Under the pieces are notes generated by a model. It had not been told where the DNA came from and searched no databases. It worked only from the letters and a program-made list of their open reading frames with translations. Of a stretch of DNA of 64,000 nt, positions 1 to 7,851 are shown piece by piece (position 1 is the stretch's first letter; each line of letters begins with the position of its first letter). This stretch comes from Synechococcus sp. M44_DOE_062 (GTDB taxonomy: Bacteria > Cyanobacteriota > Cyanobacteriia > Thermostichales > Thermostichaceae). Position numbers and translations under genes: made by a program. The DNA lies in NCBI GenBank assembly GCA_015295985.1, contig DVDX01000024.1, positions 101,565 to 165,564 on the forward strand, given 5' to 3'.

Positions 1-270
1 AATCTGCCCCTCAATCCCCACGGACGCCTGCACGTTTCCAACGATTTTGAGCTGGCGGAGATGCGCAACCGGGATGGGCGGATGTACGCTGCCGGGATCA
101 TCACCTTGGGCGGGCCCTATGCGCCGGTAGATACGTTTTTGGGCTTACAGTACTGTGCCCATCGCTCGGTGGAGCACCTGGCCCGACTGCGGGCACCGGG
201 GGTCAAAGGTCTAGAAGGGATCCGATCCCTGTGGCAATGGTGCAAGTGGGCCTTGAACATCAGCCCCTAG
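1..270 (+). CDS. C-terminal end of an unidentified protein (5' end outside window)
   Basis: The frame is open from the first base to TAG at 268-270, giving the last 89 residues. The segment reads ...MYAAGIITLGGPYAPVDTFLGLQYCAHRSVEHLARL..., with a small Gly/Ala-rich stretch followed by an amphipathic helix. This resembles the closing part of FAD/NAD(P)-binding oxidoreductases, where a short GxxxxxG-like turn precedes the last helix, but the diagnostic N-terminal nucleotide-binding motif lies outside the window, so the assignment is only a suggestion. Codon use and GC content match the neighbouring core genes, so the gene is very likely real. The next 250 bases up to the following gene hold an imperfect inverted repeat near 396-460 and no obvious gene. 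Confidence 0.55.
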   Translation, partial: NLPLNPHGRLHVSNDFELAEMRNRDGRMYAAGIITLGGPYAPVDTFLGLQYCAHRSVEHLARLRAPGVKGLEGIRSLWQWCKWALNISP

Positions 271-523
271 CTTGCCGACATTGGGCAAAACTTCTGGATT
301 GTTCAGATGTTTTTGGTTATCAACGCTATTCCACACGTAAAACATTGGCGGCACACCATGGCCATTCCCCATCGCGTTAACCTCATAAAAGGGGTATTGC
401 GCTGAGCCCTAACTCTTCTCTACCAAAGGGAGAAGGGCTGGGGGTGAAGGCCAGAAGATTCCCTCGACCGAGAGCGAAATAGATCCTGATGATCTCAATC
501 GGCAAAACTGCTGGAGGATAAAG

Positions 524-976
524 ATGACTCCGACCCTGATTGGCCGCTGGCAAACTCGTGTTTTTTTATTGGCCACCGTTGGTGTTTTGGCAAGTTTACC
601 CTTTTATTTTGGGATCACCGGACATAGTGGCAGCCTCACCTATTTTTGGGTGCTGCTCTACGTAGGTCTGTTTGGCTGTGTTTGGGATGTTGTTTATAAC
701 TACCTGATGGGGTGGATGTGGGATCACGATTGGCCTGGGATCCTTCAGCTTTTGGCCGGCATTTGGGAAGGGCTTTTTTTGGGTACAGTCCTGAGGGTGG
801 TGGGTCTGCCTCATATCCCAACCCAACGGTTTGACTTGGGAGATTTCATTCTCCACTACAGTGTGGTCTGGGTTTGCCTTTACCTCAGCGCCTGGGTGGT
901 GATGCGCATTTTGTTTCCCCGCTGGCGCTTTCGCGGTGGAGAGTGGCTGGGGCCATGGCCGCGCTCCGGCAGCTAG
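524..976 (+). CDS. Hypothetical four-helix membrane protein
   Basis: This 150-residue protein starts at ATG 524, preceded by a good ribosome binding site (GGAGG about 8 bases upstream). Four hydrophobic segments are visible at roughly residues 11-31, 38-58, 72-93 and 107-128, with aromatic-rich loops (WMWDHDWPG around residue 64-72) and a basic C-terminus (PRWRFRGGEW), suggesting an inner-membrane protein with a cytoplasmic tail. No catalytic motif is recognisable. It stands alone in front of ispE with about 120 bases between them, and it may be a lineage-restricted cyanobacterial protein. The opposite-strand open frames across this gene are shadows. Function unknown. Confidence 0.7.
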   Translation: MTPTLIGRWQTRVFLLATVGVLASLPFYFGITGHSGSLTYFWVLLYVGLFGCVWDVVYNYLMGWMWDHDWPGILQLLAGIWEGLFLGTVLRVVGLPHIPTQRFDLGDFILHYSVVWVCLYLSAWVVMRILFPRWRFRGGEWLGPWPRSGS

Positions 977-1098
977 AGAGGGGATCCACTGCCGCTAGAA
1001 TCGGGCTGGAAGATCTCCCCGGATAAGTCTGTGTTTTGATCAGGTTCTGTACAGGCTAAGGGGAGTCGAGACTTGTTGCTGAGCCAGATTTTTGCCCC

Positions 1099-2034
1099 AT
1101 GCAAGCCTGTACCCTGATTGCCCGCGCCAAGATCAACCTCTACCTGGAAATCCTCGGATCCCGTCCTGATGGGTATTCAGAGGTGGCGATGGTGTTGCAG
1201 AGCGTTCATTTGGCGGATCGCTTGCAGTTGAAGTGCCGTCCTCACGGGATCCACCTCACCTGCGATTGCCCAGAAGTGCCCACAGATGCCCGCAACCTCG
1301 CCTATCGAGCGGCTGAGCTACTGCAAAAAGAGTGTCACTCTTCCGCCGGGGTGGAGATTCACATCGAAAAGCACATTCCGGTGGCAGCAGGTTTGGCAGG
1401 CGGCTCGGCTGATGCGGCGGCGGTTTTGGTGGGGTTAAACCAACTGTGGGGGCTGGGCCTGACGGTGGGAGAGCTGCAGAGCTTGGCAGCCCGTCTGGGA
1501 TCCGACATTCCCTTCTGTGTCCAGGGGGGAACGCAACTGGCCACCGGGCGCGGGGAAGTTTTGGAGCCGCTGGCCGATTGGGAAGGGATCCCTGTGCTGC
1601 TGGCCAAGCCCAAACACCTGGGGGTTTCGACTGCCTGGGCCTATCAAGCCTTTCGTTCTCGTCGGGAGAGCTTGGGAGCAAATGCCCCATCTGAACCCGC
1701 ACTGCCCACCTTGCCGCAGGCGTTGGCGGCTCTCAGCCGTCAGGATCCGCCGGCATTGGCCAGGAGTTTGCGCAATGACCTGGAACAGGTGGTTTTGCCA
1801 GAGTATGCGATTGTAGGGGAGCTGCGCCAAGCTCTTCTCTCGGCGGGGGCACTGGGATCCCTGATGTCGGGGTCGGGGCCAACGGTCTTTGGGATCATGC
1901 CCAGCCTGGAGCTGGCCACTCAAGCACGGGACACCCTGCGTCGCCAGTTTCAGAATGTAGAGTTTTGGGTTACGCAGTTTGCCCCTACCGGGATTCTGCT
2001 GCAGCCGGATCCCTGTAGCCTCAGTCCCACCTAG
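1099..2034 (+). CDS. ispE: 4-diphosphocytidyl-2-C-methyl-D-erythritol kinase
   Basis: IspE phosphorylates the 2-hydroxyl of CDP-methylerythritol with ATP in the plastid-type MEP pathway to isoprenoids, which feeds carotenoid, phytol and quinone synthesis. The 311-residue length fits the GHMP kinase family. Visible motifs are the N-terminal ARAKINLYLEILGSRPDGY with the catalytic lysine, the glycine-rich ATP loop PVAAGLAGGSADAAA near residue 94-108, GSDIPFC with the catalytic aspartate near 134, and the C-terminal LMSGSGPTVFG. One oddity is DGYSE where most members have DGYHE, so the His that contacts the cytidine is Ser here. The gene is monocistronic; accC follows 170 bases later after a tandem 10-base repeat (ATAGTAGTTA twice, near 2101-2120). 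Confidence 0.95.
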   Translation: MQACTLIARAKINLYLEILGSRPDGYSEVAMVLQSVHLADRLQLKCRPHGIHLTCDCPEVPTDARNLAYRAAELLQKECHSSAGVEIHIEKHIPVAAGLAGGSADAAAVLVGLNQLWGLGLTVGELQSLAARLGSDIPFCVQGGTQLATGRGEVLEPLADWEGIPVLLAKPKHLGVSTAWAYQAFRSRRESLGANAPSEPALPTLPQALAALSRQDPPALARSLRNDLEQVVLPEYAIVGELRQALLSAGALGSLMSGSGPTVFGIMPSLELATQARDTLRRQFQNVEFWVTQFAPTGILLQPDPCSLSPT

Positions 2035-2202
2035 GTTGTCGGCTAGATTGGTCGGATGCGGGATCCCCACCAGTCTTCTCTGCTCTTCCCTCGACTCGGC
2101 ATAGTAGTTAATAGTAGTTAGGATAAGCATCTGAATTTGACTTTGTGTTCACAGACCGCTGGCTTCGGCGGTCGATCCATCTCTCTGCTCTGAACCTCCC
2201 TC

Positions 2203-3555
2203 ATGCCGCCCATCACCAAGATCCTGATCGCCAACCGGGGTGAGATTGCCCTGCGCATCATCCGCACCTGTCAGGAAATGGGGATCCGCACCGTGGCCGT
2301 TTACTCCACCGCGGATCAGAACTCTCTGCATGTCCAACTGGCGGACGAGGCCGTTTGCGTAGGAGATGCCCCGGTGGCCAAAAGCTACCTCAACATCCCC
2401 AACATCATCTCGGCAGCTCTCACCCGCGGGGCTACTGCCATTCATCCGGGCTATGGGTTCTTGGCGGAGAATGCCAAATTTGCCGAGATCTGTGCCGACC
2501 ACAACCTAATCTTCATCGGCCCCTCGCCAGAGGCAATGCGCAAAATGGCCGACAAAGCCACGGCCCGCGAAACCATGCAAGCGGTGGGGGTGCCGACCGT
2601 GCCCGGCAGCCGCGGGTTGATCACTTCGGATGAAGAGGCAGTGAAGCTGGCGGAGAAAATCGGCTATCCGGTGATCATCAAAGCCACAGCCGGCGGCGGG
2701 GGTCGCGGTATGCGGGTGGCTAAAGATGCCCAGGAGCTGCTGAAGATGCTGCGCACCGCCCAGGGGGAAGCCCAAGCGGCCTTTGGCAACGGCGGGGTTT
2801 ACTTGGAGAAGTTCATCGAGCGCCCCCGCCATGTGGAGTTTCAGATCTTGGCGGATAGTCAGGGCAATGTGGTGCATCTGTACGAGCGGGATTGCTCCAT
2901 TCAACGGCGACACCAAAAGCTGTTGGAAGAGGCCCCCAGCCCGGCTTTGACAACCGCTCTGCGCAGCCGCATGGGAGCAGCGGCGGTGAAAGCGGCCAAG
3001 GTGGTGAACTATGTGGGAGCGGGCACGGTGGAGTTTTTGCTGGATAAAAACGGCCAGTTTTACTTCATCGAGATGAACACCCGCATCCAGGTGGAGCACC
3101 CGGTTACCGAGATGGTGACAGGACTGGATCTGATTGCCGAGCAGATTCGCATTGCCCAAGGTCAACCCCTGACCTTTCGCCAGAAGGATGTGGAGCTGCG
3201 GGGCCATGCCATCGAATGCCGCATCAACGCTGAGGATCCCAAGCAGCAGTTTCGGCCTTGCGCCGGCACGATCAGCGCCTATTTGCCCCCTGGGGGGCCG
3301 GGGGTGCGCATGGACTCCCACATCTACACCGACTACACCATTCCCCCCTATTACGATTCGCTGTTGGGCAAGTTGATTGTCTGGGGGCCTAACCGGGCGG
3401 CAGCCATCCGCCGCATGCAGCGGGCTTTGGGGGAATGTGCCATCACGGGGGTGCCCACCACGATCCCTTTCCACCAGCAGATCCTGCGCCACGAGGCTTT
3501 TTTGAGGGGCGAGGTGTACACCGACTTCATCGCCCAACATTTGATGCCGGGGTAG
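2203..3555 (+). CDS. accC: Biotin carboxylase subunit of acetyl-CoA carboxylase
   Basis: AccC carboxylates the biotin on BCCP (AccB) using ATP and bicarbonate, the first half-reaction of fatty acid synthesis. The 450-residue protein has the standard order: N-terminal domain starting [22 protein letters not shown], the ATP-grasp domain with the glycine-rich loop [13 protein letters not shown] near residue 159-171, the metal and catalytic site [18 protein letters not shown] near 288-305, and the C-terminal biotin carboxylase domain. All catalytic residues appear intact. AccB and the carboxyltransferase genes are not in the window, in line with the scattered acc genes of cyanobacteria. The long antisense open frame opposite this gene is a codon-bias artefact. 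Confidence 0.97.
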   Translation: MPPITKILIANRGEIALRIIRTCQEMGIRTVAVYSTADQNSLHVQLADEAVCVGDAPVAKSYLNIPNIISAALTRGATAIHPGYGFLAENAKFAEICADHNLIFIGPSPEAMRKMADKATARETMQAVGVPTVPGSRGLITSDEEAVKLAEKIGYPVIIKATAGGGGRGMRVAKDAQELLKMLRTAQGEAQAAFGNGGVYLEKFIERPRHVEFQILADSQGNVVHLYERDCSIQRRHQKLLEEAPSPALTTALRSRMGAAAVKAAKVVNYVGAGTVEFLLDKNGQFYFIEMNTRIQVEHPVTEMVTGLDLIAEQIRIAQGQPLTFRQKDVELRGHAIECRINAEDPKQQFRPCAGTISAYLPPGGPGVRMDSHIYTDYTIPPYYDSLLGKLIVWGPNRAAAIRRMQRALGECAITGVPTTIPFHQQILRHEAFLRGEVYTDFIAQHLMPG

Positions 3556-3627
3556 GGGCCGAGTCCAAGCTGAAGGTTGCTCACAGGGGAAGGATAGAGT
3601 GGGTTGAGGGTTGCCAGTAGGCCAAAG

Positions 3628-4608
3628 ATGAAGGATCCCCGACCTGCCCAGGCTCGACAGACTCAACCGAGGGGCCCTGCTCCCAGTCTCAGCCATCTGG
3701 TGGCGCAATTTTTGCAGGAGCGGGAGCGGGATCTGGCCCCAGCCAGTCGCCGTACCTACTGCATTGCTCTAGAGCAGTTTGCCAAAACTTGCCCGGTGCC
3801 GCTGCCCCAGGTGCAGCCCGCCCACGTCCAGTCCTTTTTGAACAGTTTGAAAGGGCGACCGTTCCAAAGCCGCTCCGGCCAGTGGATCCATCCGCCTGCT
3901 TCTCCAGCCACCTACAACCTCAAGCGGTTGGCCTTGCAGCAATTTTTTGAATGGGCCAGCCAACGGGGCTACCTTCAGGATCCCCTGCCCACCCAAGCCA
4001 TTCGACCTGCTCGCCTGCCCGCTCGTTTGCCTCGCGATCTGGATCGGTTGTTGCTGCAGCGGGTGTTGCAGCGGGCCCAAAACCATTCTCTGCGCTATGC
4101 GGCTTTGATTCGCCTGATGCTGGAGTGCGGGCTGCGGGCCCAGGAGCTGTTGGACTTAACCGTTCAAGATTTTCAAATCAGCCCTGAGGGATCCCTGTTG
4201 GAAGTGCGCTGTGGCAAGGGGAGTAAACCCCGCGCCGTGGCAGTAGGGGATCCCCTCTCCGAGCTGTTGCAGCAGTATCTGAGCCAAGAACGGGGCCCGT
4301 GCGCGCCGACGGATCCCTTGTTTGTCTCCCAATCGCGCTGCTTGGCCTACCGAGGCCGTCCCCTCACCTACGATGGCCTGCGGCATATTGTGCTCAAGCT
4401 CACCGAGCCTGAGCCGGGACATCAAACCCCCCACCAGTTTCGCCACAGTTTTGCCACCTTGTTGCTGGATCGCGGCCTTGCCCCCGAACACATTCAGCAC
4501 TTGCTGGGCCATACGACTGCCGCCATGACAATGCGCTACACTCAGCGGGCCAATCTAAGGGCAGCCATTGCCCATTCCCGCGAGATCTTGAATCAGGGCT
4601 TGGTTTAG
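3628..4608 (+). CDS. Tyrosine recombinase/integrase (XerC/D-like)
   Basis: The protein has about 326 residues from ATG 3628; a TTG at 3604 would add eight residues but lacks a clear ribosome binding site. It contains an N-terminal SAM-like DNA-binding domain (LVAQFLQERERDLAPASRRTY) and a C-terminal catalytic domain with the tyrosine recombinase residues: Arg in LECGLRAQELLDL, Lys in GKGSKPR, HQFRH, LGHT, and the nucleophile in MRYTQ. Length and absence of long extensions fit XerC/XerD chromosome-dimer resolvases rather than a phage integrase. It is rich in the local GGGATCC word, so it looks resident, although it adjoins the low-GC J-protein/HNH pair. Whether it resolves dimers at dif or mobilises the neighbouring module cannot be decided from the sequence. 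Confidence 0.85.
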   Translation: MKDPRPAQARQTQPRGPAPSLSHLVAQFLQERERDLAPASRRTYCIALEQFAKTCPVPLPQVQPAHVQSFLNSLKGRPFQSRSGQWIHPPASPATYNLKRLALQQFFEWASQRGYLQDPLPTQAIRPARLPARLPRDLDRLLLQRVLQRAQNHSLRYAALIRLMLECGLRAQELLDLTVQDFQISPEGSLLEVRCGKGSKPRAVAVGDPLSELLQQYLSQERGPCAPTDPLFVSQSRCLAYRGRPLTYDGLRHIVLKLTEPEPGHQTPHQFRHSFATLLLDRGLAPEHIQHLLGHTTAAMTMRYTQRANLRAAIAHSREILNQGLV

Positions 4609-4772
4609 GGATCCCTGGCTGTACTATGGCCTCTATCGTTTCAAGTGAGACAGACGCGAATTGCTCGCAGAAAGAAGGATCCCCAAAAAGAAATCAAGGA
4701 TCCTCAAGTACGGACAAACCTGACTATGGTGGTTGGAATGACCTGAAAACAACCGATAACCAATGGATTATT

Positions 4773-5786
4773 TCAAGTTACACGCTCGAGAGGAATGTAG
4801 AGCACATGCTCTCTCCCCTTGCCAATGGGCAACTGCTGACCAAGGCTGGCCTTCTGTTGTTCCAACCAGATGATCAGGTTTTTGTTCTCAGGATAGTATT
4901 CCAAAACATACTTGATGAAGTCATCAATTGTACATGGCTCGTTGAAACCTCCCATCCACTGATGAAAGTGGCTATGCACTTCGCTGGCTATAGTAATCAG
5001 GTTGGAGAGATTTGCTGCAAGCTTTGGATAGTGCGCTTCAGAGTAGAGATGGTGAACCGTTAGGCTACTGGCTGCTTTTCGAGTAACTCTACAGAGATTT
5101 TTATCCCTTCTCCTTGCAAGCTCTTTTGCTCTTTCTATCTGCTTTTGTCGATCCTGGATTGTCTTGACGATTGCCTGAATCTGAGGTTCAATGCATTCGC
5201 CAACATCTCGACACCAGTCTTTTCTGTGGTTTTGCTTGAGGACTTCTACCATAATCTTAGCAAGCTCATAAACGCCTCGCAAAGAGAGGTAGACAGTTTC
5301 GTCGTTGCCAAAGCGTGTGTAATGAACGTCTTTGATGAGTTTACTTTGTTTTGATGCAATCTCAAGTGCTTTCTTAAGGTAGTCAGTTCGAGTTCCAAAG
5401 ATCGTCACAACATCTCGAAGAGATAGCCAAAACTGATCTTGTCTTCTGACCAAAGAGGAGCTGTTTTCGAGGATCCTATGATCCACCAGAGCTTTCTGCT
5501 TCTTGCGATGCTCTTCCTTGAACCAACTCCTAATGCTTGTATCTGTAGAGTACTTACGACCTTGCTCTGATCTAGACCTTAAAAAGGATAAAATGGCGTA
5601 AGCACCAGACTGCGTGTATTCTCTCAGCCCCGAACTTCTGTTGATAACACGATAGTCTTTACCTTCCACCAGTTCCCACTCATCATCAGGGATACTGTCA
5701 AAGTAGGCTTCAATCTCCCTGAGTTCCTCGAGGCTGATACCCAAAAATTCGGCGAGCTTGTTTGAAGAAACATAGACTATAGCCAT
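4773..5786 (-). CDS. HNH-motif protein with N-terminal helix-turn-helix-like region
   Basis: This 337-residue protein has a small N-terminal domain that resembles a DNA-binding fold (KLAEFLGISLEELREIE, residues 10-26), a middle region with two similar repeats (FWLSLRDVVTIFG at 119-131 and VYLSLRGVYELAKIM at 166-179) reminiscent of phage antirepressor modules, a basic coiled segment near 205-230, and a C-terminal HNH-like nuclease core: VHHLY at 244-248, N262 in LSNLITI, then H271, H273 and H275. Its start overlaps the end of the upstream J-domain gene by 10 bases, implying translational coupling. The DNA is lower in GC than its surroundings and has no complete GGGATCCC. Family membership is not recognised; a DNA-targeting nuclease partnered with a chaperone is inference. 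Confidence 0.75.
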   Translation of the reverse strand: MAIVYVSSNKLAEFLGISLEELREIEAYFDSIPDDEWELVEGKDYRVINRSSGLREYTQSGAYAILSFLRSRSEQGRKYSTDTSIRSWFKEEHRKKQKALVDHRILENSSSLVRRQDQFWLSLRDVVTIFGTRTDYLKKALEIASKQSKLIKDVHYTRFGNDETVYLSLRGVYELAKIMVEVLKQNHRKDWCRDVGECIEPQIQAIVKTIQDRQKQIERAKELARRRDKNLCRVTRKAASSLTVHHLYSEAHYPKLAANLSNLITIASEVHSHFHQWMGGFNEPCTIDDFIKYVLEYYPENKNLIIWLEQQKASLGQQLPIGKGREHVLYIPLERVT

Positions 5787-6379
5787 TGCTCAAATTTCTC
5801 CGTAAGGCTTTTGTAGAAGAGGGTCAACCGCTGGAAAATCTTTTCATCCCCGGTTGGAGAATCGGGATGGTAGATCTTGCTCAGGCGATAAAAAGCAGCT
5901 TTGATGTCTTCATTGGTAGCTCGATCAGGGTCAAGTCCAAAAACCCGCCATGGCAAGTCGTACTTGAAGATGTTGACCCCGTTGATGCAGCCATACCCCT
6001 CTTCCCCCTCTTCGTTGGGAAGGATCCCGATGTGCTGACGATAAATGCGCTCCAAGTCGTCTATGTTGGATAAGCTCAGCTTGCCCATGCCGCTGGTTGC
6101 CAGTTTGAAGCTGGCTGACTTTCTCAGCTCGGCTGCGTTTCTAACACCAAAGTGGTTGTAAATCGCTTTCTGCAGCTCTTTGACAGACAACCGAGGCGGT
6201 GGCTGTAGCTGCCTGACCACAAACCGCGCAAAATTCTCCAGGAGTTCCTTAGAGATGCCGTAGGTATCCGAAAGGCGCTGGATTTCTGCAGCAATCGCCC
6301 CTTGCGGATCGGGCTTGGTCTTCTCACTTGAGGTTGCCCTGGTTGTTTTTGGTTTTGTGCTGGCGGCTTTTTTGGACAT
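5777..6379 (-). CDS. J-domain protein (DnaJ-like co-chaperone) of an accessory module
   Basis: The 200-residue protein begins with a Lys/Thr-rich low-complexity tail (1-25), followed by a helical domain of unknown family (30-118, including LSVKELQKAIYNHFG), an acidic linker (NEEGEEGYG, 122-130) and a C-terminal J domain (about 140-198) with the diagnostic HPD at residues 171-173 in KIYHPDSPTGDEKIF. The J domain should stimulate an Hsp70 (DnaK) ATPase; the N-terminal part presumably gives client specificity. The gene overlaps the HNH gene downstream by 10 bases. Two nested inverted repeats lie just upstream. The Zn-finger and C-terminal substrate domains of true DnaJ are absent, so this is a specialised J protein. 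The operon partner suggests a joint function. Confidence 0.8.
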   Translation of the reverse strand: MSKKAASTKPKTTRATSSEKTKPDPQGAIAAEIQRLSDTYGISKELLENFARFVVRQLQPPPRLSVKELQKAIYNHFGVRNAAELRKSASFKLATSGMGKLSLSNIDDLERIYRQHIGILPNEEGEEGYGCINGVNIFKYDLPWRVFGLDPDRATNEDIKAAFYRLSKIYHPDSPTGDEKIFQRLTLFYKSLTEKFEQWL

Positions 6380-6406
6380 AGCTTCCCCTCAAGTCAGTGA
6401 TGCCAA

Positions 6407-6467
6407 GTGTAGATCCGCACAAAACTCATAGGCTGTCTGCGAATTTATCTACACAATGAGGCAGACA
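6407..6467. promoter_or_regulatory. Nested inverted repeats upstream of the J-domain gene
   Basis: Two perfect inverted repeats are interleaved here: GTGTAGAT (6407-6414) with ATCTACAC (6447-6454), and TGTCTGC (6434-6440) with GCAGACA (6461-6467). They lie 28-88 bases upstream of the J-protein start codon, in AT-richer DNA, where a promoter and operator would be expected. A regulator-binding role is inference; no matching known consensus is recognised. Confidence 0.4.
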
Positions 6468-6632
6468 ATTCTAGACCAGAGTAACAATGCTGCCGGTACC
6501 TGTAAAGCTTTGCATCACATAGGCTGCACCATGCCGATGCTCAGTTGGATGGCTTGGTGTGGGGAGCAGATCTGCTCCTTAGCAGTGAACGGATTTCCGG
6601 CTACTTTTCAGCGCTAACTTGGGGCTGCCCTT

Positions 6633-7058
6633 TCAGCTTTTGGGGATCAGCCGCTTCGGACAGGCAGCACGGATGTGGGATTCGCTTAGGTCGGGCATGA
6701 GAGCCAAGGCCCGTTGGGCATCAATTTGCGCTTCGCACACCGCCTCCAACACCTGTTCGGCCATCAAGGAAAGGGGCATATCGGCGGTTTGTTCGGGATC
6801 GGTATCCAGGGAAATTTGTCGAACTCCCACAGGGGGGGATGGCAACACCGGCGGAGCTGCCTGCGGGGATAGGGTGGTGGAAGTGCCCACCTCCAACTGC
6901 GCTTCTGCCAGGGCCACACCGCGCCCCACCATCACCAGGGATCCCAGCAACAGGAGCCATCCCAGCCCACGCACCCCCTTGCCCGACTGAGTCGGATGCT
7001 TCTGCCGTTGCTCAAGACTGCTGATGGGTGTAGCCCTGTTAAACCTAACACCGAGCAT
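6633..7058 (-). CDS. Hypothetical exported or membrane-anchored protein
   Basis: The 141-residue product has a basic N-terminus, one hydrophobic segment (GLGWLLLLGSLVMVGRGVALA, about residues 31-51) that looks like a signal peptide or anchor, and a Pro-rich region followed by a small helical C-terminal domain (SLMAEQVLEAVCEAQIDAQRALALMPDLSESHIRAACPKRLIPKS) with two cysteines that could form a disulfide in the periplasm. Translation is supported by GGAGAGG placed 4 bases before ATG 7058. It is divergent from the ExoD-like gene, sharing a short intergenic region. No family recognised. Confidence 0.6.
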   Translation of the reverse strand: MLGVRFNRATPISSLEQRQKHPTQSGKGVRGLGWLLLLGSLVMVGRGVALAEAQLEVGTSTTLSPQAAPPVLPSPPVGVRQISLDTDPEQTADMPLSLMAEQVLEAVCEAQIDAQRALALMPDLSESHIRAACPKRLIPKS

Positions 7059-7180
7059 GTCACCTCTCCAAAGCCACCCCTTTGCTTAAGATATCCAACC
7101 CAATTTGAATTTGCAGTAGGCTATCGTTGTCCCTCCAGGTAGCACCTACCCGCTCCCAGACTTTGCCTGCTGCACCCTCT

Positions 7181-7816
7181 ATGGCCCGCCTATCCCAAGA
7201 GCTAGCCCGGTTTTCCCGCCTTCCCGACAGCCCAGAGCAACCCGAACCCTCCCCGGAAGGGTCGATCTGCATCGAAGACATTCTGAAACTAGCCGGTGAG
7301 CGCAGCTTTGGCTTGTTTCTGGCGATCCTTTCTTTCCCTTCTGCTCTGCCCCTGCCAGCTCCTGGCTATTCCACTCCCTTTGGTGTGTTCATTGTGTTGC
7401 TGGCTCTTCAACTGGTGGCAGGGCGAACCACCCCTTGGCTGCCGAAATGGGTGTTGCAGACCTCTGTTGAACGGAAGCAATTTCAAAAGTGGGCCCAGGC
7501 CGGGATCCCGTGGCTGCAGCGTATTGAAAACATTGCCCGTCCCCGCTGGCGGCAGCTCTGCACCACACGGCTTGGCCAAGTCTGGCTGGGCACCTGGATT
7601 GGCTTGATGGGGATTTCCATGATCATCCCCGTTCCAGGCACCAACACCCTGCCGGCGATGGGGGTTTTCGTCACCGCCTTTGGCCTCCTGGAAGAAGACG
7701 GGATCCTGTGCAGCTTGGGATCCCTGATCTGTGTAGCAGGAGGACTGCTGACCACTTCCATTTTGATCGGCCTGTGGTTGGGGGGAACAACCCTTTTGGA
7801 TTGGCTGGGGAGATAG
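7181..7816 (+). CDS. ExoD-family (exopolysaccharide synthesis) membrane protein
   Basis: About 211 residues from ATG 7181; a TTG at 7127 would add 18 residues. The pattern fits the ExoD family: a cytoplasmic N-terminal stretch (ICIEDILKLAGERSFGLFLAILSFPSALPLPAPG), a first hydrophobic hairpin, an amphipathic segment around WLQRIENIARPR, and two or three further helices with the characteristic PVPGTNTLPAMGVFVTAFGLLEEDG. ExoD proteins were named for an effect on exopolysaccharide production in Rhizobium; their biochemical activity is not known. The gene stands alone between two minus-strand genes and ends 35 bases before the convergent SLH gene. Confidence 0.8.
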   Translation: MARLSQELARFSRLPDSPEQPEPSPEGSICIEDILKLAGERSFGLFLAILSFPSALPLPAPGYSTPFGVFIVLLALQLVAGRTTPWLPKWVLQTSVERKQFQKWAQAGIPWLQRIENIARPRWRQLCTTRLGQVWLGTWIGLMGISMIIPVPGTNTLPAMGVFVTAFGLLEEDGILCSLGSLICVAGGLLTTSILIGLWLGGTTLLDWLGR

Positions 7817-7851
7817 CCGTGCCGACACCGCTTTTCCCGGCCTTGCACCGG

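Noticed and set aside
2506..3708. A 400-codon open frame antisense to accC
   Set aside because: It mirrors a highly conserved gene in the other strand; the composition (His, Gly and Arg rich) is typical of an antisense shadow in GC-rich DNA.
4626..5063. A 145-codon open frame on the plus strand
   Set aside because: Overlaps the 3' half of the HNH gene antisense; no ribosome binding site and no conserved features.
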